Source: Actinomycetota bacterium (GTDB lineage Bacteria; Actinomycetota; Acidimicrobiia; IMCC26256; JACDBD01). Taken from it: 13,442 nucleotides of DNA. The notes under the pieces were generated by a model. That model made no database searches. It had not been told where the DNA came from and saw only the letters and a list, made by a program, of their open reading frames with translations. The position numbers and the translations under genes were made by a program. This document shows, one piece after another, positions 1 through 8,484 of this stretch. How positions within the stretch are numbered: position 1 is the stretch's first letter; each line of letters opens with the position of its first letter. The DNA lies in NCBI GenBank assembly GCA_013695115.1, contig JACDBD010000340.1:1-13442 (forward strand). Direction: 5' to 3'.

Positions 1-1
1 C

Positions 2-2369
<2,368 letters not shown>

Positions 2370-2380
<11 letters not shown>

Positions 2381-3095
2381 CCCGGAACTGCACCCAGAGG
2401 CCGACGAGATCCCACAGCGAGCGCACCAGGCTGGCCGGCCGGAAGAACCGTGACTGCCCGTGCTCCCGGACGTAGTGGTGAACCGGGACCTCGACGAATC
2501 GGGCGCGGGCATCCTGGAACTTGCGGACCATCTCGACGCAGATGACGCCGCTGGTGTGCGTCAGCCGGACCTCGTCGAGCAGTGAGCGGCGGATCAACCG
2601 GAAGTCGCAGTCGACATCGCGGATCTGCAGCCCGAACAGGAAGGTCACGAAGCGCCGGTACACGCGGCCGACGATGCGCCGGGTGAGGTTGTCGGCCCGT
2701 CCGATCTTGTAGCCCTGCACGACGTCGACATCGTCGGACGCATGCTCGACCAGGAGCGCGAGCTCGGTGGGGTCGAACTGGCCGTCGCCGTCGGTGTAGA
2801 AGACCCATTGCTTCGTCGCGGCGGTGAAGCCCGAGATCAGCGCGCCCCCGTAGCCGCGGTTGCGCTCGTGGACGACGATGCGAAGCGACGGCAGCGAATC
2901 GGCAAGGTCCTCGAGCGCCTCCTGGGAGCCGTCGGTGGAGCCGTCGTTGACGACGATCAGCTCCCCGTCCGCTCCGACCTGCTCGATCGTCTTGCTCGCG
3001 GCGTTCACCATCGAGGTGATCGTGGCCTCGTCGTTGTAGCAGGGAAAGAACGCCGAGATGGATTCGACCGCCGGGTTCAAGCGAGTGCTCGACAC
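2370..3095 (-). CDS. Family 2 glycosyltransferase, DPM1/polyprenyl-phosphate glycosyltransferase-like
   Basis: Probably transfers a sugar from an activated nucleotide donor, often to a polyprenyl phosphate in this GT-A subgroup, at the inner face of the membrane. About 241 residues, a single GT2 domain: FPCYND near residue 17, VVNDGSTDGS at 48-57, NRGYGGAL at 79-86, the metal-binding DGD (Asp102-Gly-Asp104) in YTDGDGQFDP, and DVDCDFRL further on, all typical of the DPM/DPG-synthase-like clade. There is no transmembrane segment, so it resembles the short soluble DPM1 type. Two starts are possible: GTG at 3095, overlapping the aminotransferase by 19 bases, or TTG at 3080, giving a 4-base TTGA overlap with that gene's stop. 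Neither has a strong ribosome binding site, and both imply translational coupling. It is the last gene of the methyltransferase-aminotransferase-GT unit. Acceptor and sugar are unknown. Confidence 0.9.
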
Positions 3096-4060
3096 ACGGT
3101 CTCGATCTCGTCGTCGGTCATCTCCGGGAAGCACGGCAGCGACACGCATTCCGCCGCCCACGACTCCGCCTCGGGGCAGGCGGACCTCGTGAACCGCGCG
3201 TACCCCGACTGTTGGGTGAGCGCGCGCGGGTAGTGCACCGCGGTCTCGAACGGCACCGACTCGCGGAACGAATCGCGATCGGCGACCCGAGCCACGCACA
3301 GGTGGTACACGTGCCCCGGGTGAGGGGTCTGCCAGCGGAGACCGGGGGCGGCGGCTCGGTAGCGCGCTGCGATCATGCGGCGGCGGGCATTCAGGTCGGT
3401 CAGCCGGCCCAGTCCCACCCGGAGCGCCGCCGACTCCACCTCCGACATCCGGGAGTTGCCCGCGATCTCGACGTGCTCGTACCCGTCGCGCGCCCCGTGC
3501 GCCCGGAGTCGCCGCACCGCGTCGGCGAGCGCGGCGTCGTCGGTGACCACCGCTCCGCCGTCGCCGACGCCGCCGAGGTTCTTCGTGGGGTAGAAGCTGT
3601 AAACAGCCGCCGCCGACCCGCCCGGGCCGGGCGCCCCGTGGGCGTGGGCCGCGTCTTCGATCACGGGTACGCCGATGTCGGGCAGCGGCGAGGGACGACC
3701 GTAGAGGTGCACGGGCACGACCCCTCGAGTGCGGTCGGTGACCGCGGCCCCGGCCGCCCCGGGGTCGAGACCGGCGGTCTCGGGGTCGACGTCGACCGGG
3801 ACCGGGACCGCGCCGGAGGCGCACACCGCCGCCGCGGTCGGCACCGCCGTGAACGCAGGCACGATCACCTCGTCGCCGGGACCGATGCCCAGGGCGACGA
3901 GAGTCAGGCGGAGCGCCTCGGTACCGGAAGCGACGGCCACGGCGTGCTCGCGCCCGCAGAACGCCGCGAACTCCGACTCGAATGCCTCGGTCTCGGGCCC
4001 GAGCAGGAATCGGCCGGAATGCAGTACCCGATCGACCGCGACCGTCAGGTCGTCGCGCAT
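3077..4060 (-). CDS. DegT/DnrJ/EryC1/StrS family PLP-dependent sugar aminotransferase
   Basis: Family role: PLP- and glutamate-dependent amination of a keto-sugar nucleotide (3- or 4-keto), giving an amino sugar for a glycan. Motifs, numbered from the ATG at 4060: RFLLGPETEAFE (18-29), SGTEAL (45-50, phosphate binding), EVIVPAFT (64-71), HLYG (118-121), EDAAHAHGA (135-143, Asp136 contacts the PLP ring), SFYPTKNLGGVGDGGAV (155-171) with the Schiff-base lysine Lys160, and NSRMSEVESA. The linker between HLYG and EDAAHAHGA is shorter than usual, making a compact enzyme. The start is uncertain. The conserved family N-terminus PIPFLDL is encoded in frame upstream of the ATG (roughly 4082-4102), but no ATG, GTG or TTG occurs before the in-frame TAG at 4139-4141, which is also the methyltransferase stop. 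A CTG at 4114 or 4126 is the likely real start and would add 18 or 22 residues. Substrate not determinable. A 4-keto sugar from the nearby RmlB-like enzyme is a reasonable candidate. Confidence 0.93.
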   Translation of the reverse strand: MRDDLTVAVDRVLHSGRFLLGPETEAFESEFAAFCGREHAVAVASGTEALRLTLVALGIGPGDEVIVPAFTAVPTAAAVCASGAVPVPVDVDPETAGLDPGAAGAAVTDRTRGVVPVHLYGRPSPLPDIGVPVIEDAAHAHGAPGPGGSAAAVYSFYPTKNLGGVGDGGAVVTDDAALADAVRRLRAHGARDGYEHVEIAGNSRMSEVESAALRVGLGRLTDLNARRRMIAARYRAAAPGLRWQTPHPGHVYHLCVARVADRDSFRESVPFETAVHYPRALTQQSGYARFTRSACPEAESWAAECVSLPCFPEMTDDEIETVCRALA

Positions 4061-4138
4061 GCTCTCGGCGCGCCGGGCGAGGTCGAGGAAGGGGATCGGG
4101 CGCGGTTTGATCAGAGTGTGGTCCAGAGCCTGGCCAGC

Positions 4139-4870
4139 CTAGGTCTTGGTCGCAACGACCACGGCCGACGTTCCGACCGGCAGATTGTGGCGAGCCAGCC
4201 ACCGGCGCTCGACTCGCCCGAGCGGCGCGAAGACGCCGTCGAGCCGGCGCCGCTCGGTATCCGACCCCTTGTCACCGGGCGGCTCCGCCAGCTTCCGGCG
4301 CTCGGCCACGTGCAGCACCGCCGCCGCCGGTGCGAGGAACGAGTACGCGTACGTAGCCCGCTCGACGCGAAGGCCGGCGGCCCGGGTGAGGTCGGCGAGC
4401 GACCGCCGCCGATAGCGGCGCAGGCTGTGCACGGTCACGTCGTGGGCCCGGCGCAGCCCGTCGAACGCCGGCTCGATCAACAGCAGGACGCCGTCGGGAC
4501 GCACCAGCCGGGCGAGCTCCCGGATGGCGCTGGTGTCGTCGGGCACGCAGGTAAGGACGGTGATCGCGAGCACGACGTCGAACGTCCCGCCCGCGAAGGG
4601 GAGGGCGCTGACGCTGGCCTGCACCGGGAGGGTATCCGGCCACCGGGCCTGCACGAACCGTACGGCGTCGAGCGAGATGTCGGCGCCGACGACGACACCA
4701 TGCTCTGCGAGCCAGGCACCGTTCCCGCCGGGCCCGCAGCCCGCGTCCAGGAAGAGCTGATCGCGGGTGAGATGTGCGGAGAGCAGATCCCGGGCGAGCG
4801 CGCGGGTGTTCTTGTACCACCAATGGTCGTCCTCGACCGCGGCGATGCGAGCGTATTCCGCGACCTCCAT
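4139..4870 (-). CDS. Class I SAM-dependent methyltransferase
   Basis: 243 residues. Seen: a short N-terminal lead with EDDHWWYKNTR (13-23), SAM-binding motif I LDAGCGPGG (41-49), an acidic residue ending strand 2 (GADIS, Asp64), LPFAGGTFDVVLAITVL as motif II/III (the FDVVL segment following strand 4), and a C-terminal half with HDVTVHSLRRYRRRSLADL and a closing LPVGTSAVVVATK. This layout matches the methyltransferases that commonly sit beside GT2 genes in polysaccharide loci. A role in methylating a sugar nucleotide, lipid-linked glycan or related molecule is inferred from that company only, and no acceptor can be read from the sequence. It is the first gene of the minus-strand unit and transcribed divergently from the RmlB-like gene. 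No convincing ribosome binding site precedes the ATG, but the N-terminus looks complete for the family. Its TAG stop lies just before the probable start of the aminotransferase. Confidence 0.9.
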   Translation of the reverse strand: MEVAEYARIAAVEDDHWWYKNTRALARDLLSAHLTRDQLFLDAGCGPGGNGAWLAEHGVVVGADISLDAVRFVQARWPDTLPVQASVSALPFAGGTFDVVLAITVLTCVPDDTSAIRELARLVRPDGVLLLIEPAFDGLRRAHDVTVHSLRRYRRRSLADLTRAAGLRVERATYAYSFLAPAAAVLHVAERRKLAEPPGDKGSDTERRRLDGVFAPLGRVERRWLARHNLPVGTSAVVVATKT

Positions 4871-4974
4871 CAGATCGGCCGGTGGGCTTCGATGCGTTGC
4901 CAGATGTTCCGATCCAAGCGCGTGAACGTACCCCGGGCTCTCGCCACACCCGAACTTCTTCCTCGAAGAGATCG
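4871..4974. other. Divergent intergenic region, 104 bases
   Basis: The only sizeable non-coding gap in the window. It separates the minus-strand methyltransferase unit from the plus-strand rml/GT unit, so it must hold the promoters of both unless transcripts enter from elsewhere. I do not find a convincing -35/-10 pair on either strand, which is common in high-GC actinobacterial DNA. The only local structure I can point to is the small hairpin next to the plus-strand start, listed separately. Confidence 0.6.
4957..4970 (+). promoter_or_regulatory. Ribosome binding site of the RmlB-like gene, inside a small hairpin
   Basis: GAAGAG at 4965-4970 lies four bases before the ATG at 4975 and is the best Shine-Dalgarno candidate for this gene. 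It supports 4975 over the alternative in-frame ATG at 4993. The same bases form the right arm of a perfect 5-bp inverted repeat, TCTTC (4957-4961), loop CTC, GAAGA (4965-4969), extendable by one G-U pair. The hairpin could mask the site in the mRNA, but it is short and may be chance. Confidence 0.4.
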
Positions 4975-6003
4975 ATGACTAACCTCGATTCGATGCGACT
5001 GCTCGTCACCGGCGGCGCCGGCTTCATCGGGTCGAACTTCTCGCGGTACTGGGTCGAGCGCCACCCTCACGACGCGGTAGTGGTGCTCGACCTGCTCACC
5101 TACGCCGGGAATCGGCCCAACATCACCGACCTGGAGCCGCCCGTCGTGTTCGAGCAGGGCGACATCGCCGATTTCGAGAACAACGAGCGCCTCCTACGCG
5201 AGCACCGAGTCGACGTGGTGGTGAACTTTGCCGCCGAGTCGCACAACAGCCTGGCGGTGATCGAACCGGGGCGGTTCTTCCGCACGAACGTGCTCGGCAC
5301 CCAGGCGCTCCTGGAAGCGTGCCGGCTGGTAGGCGTCGATCGCTTCCACCACATCTCGACGTGCGAGGTGTACGGCGACCTCGCGTTGGACACCGCTGAG
5401 GTGTTCACCGAGACGTCGCCGTACCGCCCGCGGACCCCGTACAACGCGTCGAAGGCGGGGGCCGACCACGCGGTTCGGGCGTACCAGGAGACCTACGGGC
5501 TGGCCACCACGATCACGAACTGCGCCAACAACTACGGGCCGTACCAGTTCCCCGAGAAGATCATCCCCCTGTTCACCACCAACGCGCTCGACGACCAGCC
5601 GCTCCCCCTCTACGAATCGACCCAGAACCGGCGTGAGTGGATCCATGCCCTCGACCACTGCTCCGCGATCGAGGCGGTCCTCGAACGAGGGCAGTCGGGC
5701 GAGACCTACCACGTGGGCACGGGAGTGGAGCGCAGCATCGAGGAGATCGCCGACGCCGTGCTGGCGGAGCTGGGCAAGCCGAGCAGCCTGAAGAAGATCG
5801 TCCCCGACCGGCCCGGTCACGACCGTCGCTACGTCCTCGACTGGTCGAAGATCCGTCGGGAGCTGGGATGGCAGCCCGCGATCGATTTCGAGCGGGGCTT
5901 GTCCGAGACCGTCGCTTGGTACGCGGAGCGCCGCAGCTGGTGGGAGCCGCTGCGCGAACGAGCCCCGGTCGTCGAGGACACCGCCTGGCCCGTGCTTCGG
6001 TGA
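4975..6003 (+). CDS. rmlB: RmlB-like NDP-hexose 4,6-dehydratase (SDR family), with Cys in place of the catalytic Asp
   Basis: RmlB converts dTDP-glucose to dTDP-4-keto-6-deoxyglucose with bound NAD+, a cytoplasmic step toward L-rhamnose and other deoxysugars. 342 residues, normal length. Seen: NAD-binding VTGGAGFIGSN (11-21), LDLLTYAGN (38-46), NFAAESH (84-90), the active-site strip ISTCEVYGD (127-135), YNASK (Tyr156, Lys160), NNYGPYQFPEKIIPL, REWIHALDHC and RPGHDRRYVLDWSKI near the C-terminus. These point to the RmlB branch and not to a UDP-glucose epimerase. Unusual: canonical RmlB reads TDEVYG and ESHVDRS. Here Asp is Cys130 (Thr129 and Glu131 kept) and the ESH segment continues NSLAV. The substrate may therefore differ from dTDP-glucose. 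The start at ATG 4975 is favoured by GAAGAG just upstream, and ATG 4993 is possible. The stop overlaps the RmlD start in GTGA. Confidence 0.88.
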   Translation: MTNLDSMRLLVTGGAGFIGSNFSRYWVERHPHDAVVVLDLLTYAGNRPNITDLEPPVVFEQGDIADFENNERLLREHRVDVVVNFAAESHNSLAVIEPGRFFRTNVLGTQALLEACRLVGVDRFHHISTCEVYGDLALDTAEVFTETSPYRPRTPYNASKAGADHAVRAYQETYGLATTITNCANNYGPYQFPEKIIPLFTTNALDDQPLPLYESTQNRREWIHALDHCSAIEAVLERGQSGETYHVGTGVERSIEEIADAVLAELGKPSSLKKIVPDRPGHDRRYVLDWSKIRRELGWQPAIDFERGLSETVAWYAERRSWWEPLRERAPVVEDTAWPVLR

Positions 6004-6842
6004 AGGTCCTCGTCACCGGGGCGGGTGGCCAGCTCGGACGGGAGCTGGTCGGGGCGTTCGCCGGGCACGACGTGGTGGGGGTCGACCACGCCACCCTCGA
6101 CGTCACCGACCGCGACTCCGTGCTCCAGGCGATCACGTCGACCCGACCCGACGCGGTCGTGCACGCGGCCGCGTGGACGGCGGTCGACGCCTGCGAAGGC
6201 GATCCCGACCGAGCCTTCGGCGTCAACGCCCTCGGGACCCGCCACGTCGTCGAGGGGGCCCGCGGGGTCGGGGCCGCGGTCTGTTACGTGTCGACCGACT
6301 ATGTCTTCGACGGCGAGAAAGTCGATCCCTACGTCGAATGGGACGAGCCCAACCCGCAGTCGGCGTACGGCCGGTCGAAGCTCGCGGGCGAGTGGGAGCT
6401 CGGACCCGACGCGCTCGTCGTCCGCACGTCGTGGGTATGCGGTCGCCACGGCCACAACATGGTCAAGACGATCCTGCGCCTCGCCGGGGAGCGCGACGAG
6501 TTGGGTTTCGTCAGCGACCAGCGTGGCCATCCGACCTTCGCCGACGACCTCGCCGGTATGGTCGCCCGCCTCGTCGGCGAGCGGCGGAGCGGCCGGTACC
6601 ACGTGACCAACCAGGGCGCCGTGTCCTGGTACGAGTTCGCCCGCGCGGTGATGTCGTGCGCCGGTCACGACCCCGATCGTGTGAAGCCGACGCTCACCGT
6701 CGACCTCGACCCGCCTCGACCGGCACCCCGTCCGGCGAACTCCGTGCTCGACAACGCCGCCCTCCGCCTGGGTGGAATCGGGCTCCTGCCGCACTTTCAC
6801 GAGCCGCTCGAACGACTCGTGCGCAAACTCGTCCATGGGTGA
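6000..6842 (+). CDS. rmlD: dTDP-4-dehydrorhamnose reductase (RmlD-like)
   Basis: Reduces the 4-keto group of dTDP-4-dehydro-L-rhamnose with NAD(P)H to give dTDP-L-rhamnose, the rhamnose donor. 280 residues. Seen: the dinucleotide-binding motif GAGGQLG (7-13), LDVTDRDS, HAAAWTAVDACE, VSTDYVFDG, the catalytic pair in YGRSK (Tyr123, Lys127), VVRTSWVCG, SDQRGHPTF and the C-terminal RPANSVLDN. All are hallmarks of RmlD and absent from RmlB. The GTG start at 6000 overlaps the preceding TGA stop by four bases (GTGA), so translation is probably coupled. rmlC and rmlA are not in the window, so the epimerase and thymidylyltransferase steps must be encoded elsewhere. If the upstream dehydratase makes something other than the usual intermediate, this reductase could act on a related 4-keto sugar, but its own motifs are ordinary. 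Confidence 0.92.
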   Translation: MKVLVTGAGGQLGRELVGAFAGHDVVGVDHATLDVTDRDSVLQAITSTRPDAVVHAAAWTAVDACEGDPDRAFGVNALGTRHVVEGARGVGAAVCYVSTDYVFDGEKVDPYVEWDEPNPQSAYGRSKLAGEWELGPDALVVRTSWVCGRHGHNMVKTILRLAGERDELGFVSDQRGHPTFADDLAGMVARLVGERRSGRYHVTNQGAVSWYEFARAVMSCAGHDPDRVKPTLTVDLDPPRPAPRPANSVLDNAALRLGGIGLLPHFHEPLERLVRKLVHG

Positions 6843-8154
6843 GACCCCCCGGGTCCGGGTGGTGGTGCTCGACTACGACGGCGGTGACCTCACCGTCGAC
6901 TGCCTCGACAGCCTGCTCGCCACCGACTGGCCGCGCGACCGGCTCGAGATCGTCCTGGTCGACAACGGCTCACGCCGGCCGGTCACCGAGCGCATCGGCG
7001 AGCTGCCGCCGCAGGTACGGATCGTGCGCAGTGCGGTGAACCGGGGCTTCGCCGGAGGCAACGACCTGGCGCTACGCGACCTCGCCGGTCTCGACTACGC
7101 CGCGCTGGTGAACAACGACGTGACCGTGGAGCCCAACTGGCTGGCCCCACTGGTGGCCGAGCTCGAGCGCGACGCGGCGCTGGGGGCCGCCTGCCCCAAG
7201 ATCCTCTTCGCCGGGCGCTTCGCCACGTTGGAGCTCGAGGCGGAGACCCACCGGCGGGGCCGGGGCGACCGGCGCGACCTCGGCGTCCGGCTCAGCGGCG
7301 CCCGGGTCGACGGACGAGACGCCTGGCGGGCCGCCCTGCTGGTGCCGTCGGGCTACTGGGGGCCCGAACCGGACCTGCCCGACGAGCCCGGTTTCGAGTG
7401 GACCGCAGCCCGCGCCGAGGTGCTCATGCCCCTCGGAGGCGGGCAGCCTTCCCATACCGGCGCGTTGCGGCTCGGCGCCGACCGGCCGACACCGGTCAGG
7501 TTGACCTCCGACGGCGTCCGCCGTGACCACGTCGTGCGCCGGGGGGTCGACTGGTACGAGGCGCCCCTGGCGGGACCGCCCGTCGACGTCGTCAACAACG
7601 TGGGAACCGAGCTGGTCGCCGATGGCTACGGAGCCGACCGCGGCTATCTCGAGCGCGACGAAGGCCAGTACGAGCGCCCGGAAGACGTCTTCGCCTGGTG
7701 CGGCGCCGCGGTGGTGCTGCGGGCGGGGTACCTCGCCGACGTCGGCCTCCTCGACGAGCGGCTGTTCCTCTACGCCGAGGACCTCGAGCTCGCCTGGCGC
7801 GGCGCTCGCCGCGGCTGGCGCTACCGCTACGTCCCGGAGTCGGTGGTACGCCACGTGCACTCGGCGACCAGCGTCGACGGCTCCGTGCTGGCCCAGCACT
7901 ACAAGGAACGCAACCACCTCGCGGTCCTCACCCGACACGGGTCCTGGTCGCTCCTGGCACGCGCGCTCGTGCGGTATCTGCTCGTCACCGCGTCGTACGC
8001 TCGTCGCGACATCGTGTTGGCGCCTCTGCGAGGCGAGCGTCCTCGATCGGAGATCGTCGGCCGGCGGCTCCGTGCGTTCGCGGCGTACCTCCGTCTCGCG
8101 CCGGCCATGGTGCGGGAACGGCGTCACACCACCCCGCGGAGGTCGTCGCGGTAG
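6835..8154 (+). CDS. Family 2 glycosyltransferase (WbbL/rhamnosyltransferase-like) with inserted extra domain
   Basis: 439 residues. GT-A fold motifs: VVVLDYDGGD (9-18), LVDNGS (41-46), NRGFAGGND (69-77), metal-site NND (93-95) in LVNNDVTVEPNW, then a second block with EDVFAWCGAAVVL (283-295) and LYAEDLELAWRGARRGWRYRYVP (from 312; Glu315-Asp316), as in WbbL-type transferases. Given the RmlB/RmlD genes upstream, a rhamnosyl or related deoxysugar transfer is a reasonable inference. Between PKILF (121-125) and VVNNVGTEL (252-260) lie about 125 residues that do not belong to the GT fold. They include GYWGPEPD, FEWTAARAEVLMPL and LRLGADRPTPVRLTSDG, which look beta-rich. The ATG at 6835 overlaps the RmlD stop by eight bases. 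The C-terminus is basic (RERRHTTPRRSSR). The TAG stop is in the same frame as the next gene, nine bases on. Confidence 0.9.
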   Translation: MGETPRVRVVVLDYDGGDLTVDCLDSLLATDWPRDRLEIVLVDNGSRRPVTERIGELPPQVRIVRSAVNRGFAGGNDLALRDLAGLDYAALVNNDVTVEPNWLAPLVAELERDAALGAACPKILFAGRFATLELEAETHRRGRGDRRDLGVRLSGARVDGRDAWRAALLVPSGYWGPEPDLPDEPGFEWTAARAEVLMPLGGGQPSHTGALRLGADRPTPVRLTSDGVRRDHVVRRGVDWYEAPLAGPPVDVVNNVGTELVADGYGADRGYLERDEGQYERPEDVFAWCGAAVVLRAGYLADVGLLDERLFLYAEDLELAWRGARRGWRYRYVPESVVRHVHSATSVDGSVLAQHYKERNHLAVLTRHGSWSLLARALVRYLLVTASYARRDIVLAPLRGERPRSEIVGRRLRAFAAYLRLAPAMVRERRHTTPRRSSR

Positions 8155-8163
8155 CATCGAGAC

Positions 8164-8484
8164 GTGCAGGACGACCCGAGCGAGTCGGTACGGGCCACGC
8201 GCACGACCGCCCCCGAAACTCGCGCCACGCCCGCCGACGAGACGTTGATCCGCGAGAACCTCCGGCTCAAGGAGGAGCTCCTCAACGCACGCGACACCCT
8301 CGTCGGCCAAGAGGCGCGGCTGGGTGAGGCCCTGGGCGAGGCACGGCGTCTCGAAGCCGAGCTCGTGCGCTACCAGGAGCGGATGCAGAAGCTCGACCGG
8401 ATCGAGCGCTCGCCCCTCGGCTGGATCTTGCGCACCGTCACGGCGCTGCGCGCCCTGGCAAGCCGCCGCCGCTCGTCGGAGTGA
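8164..8484 (+). CDS. Small coiled-coil protein of the glycosyltransferase operon
   Basis: 106 residues, no family recognised. Residues 1-25 are polar and probably disordered. About 27-82 is a charged helical stretch with heptad-like spacing (LIRENLRLKEELLNARDTL, then ARLGEALGEARRLEAELVRYQERM), predicted by eye as a coiled coil. The end (SPLGWILRTVTALRALASRRR) is an amphipathic basic helix that could lie on a membrane. Similar coiled-coil plus basic-helix segments occur fused to glycosyltransferases, so a scaffolding or membrane-targeting role for the neighbouring enzymes is plausible but inferred. It starts with GTG 8164, nine bases after the preceding TAG and in the same frame. There is no good ribosome binding site at normal spacing: a GGAGG at 8138-8142 is about 21 bases away. 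Its TGA overlaps the next gene's GTG (GTGA), which supports it being translated. Confidence 0.72.
   Translation: MQDDPSESVRATRTTAPETRATPADETLIRENLRLKEELLNARDTLVGQEARLGEALGEARRLEAELVRYQERMQKLDRIERSPLGWILRTVTALRALASRRRSSE

Noticed and set aside
4774..4974. N-terminal extension of the RmlB-like gene back to 4774
   Set aside because: The extension overlaps the divergent methyltransferase coding sequence, and its residues are R/P/S-rich noise. The Rossmann motif begins right after 4975/4993, where a ribosome binding site candidate is also found.
3212..4978. A 588-codon plus-strand open frame across the aminotransferase and methyltransferase genes
   Set aside because: It spans two well-supported minus-strand genes and shows no recognisable motif. 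It is a codon-bias shadow.
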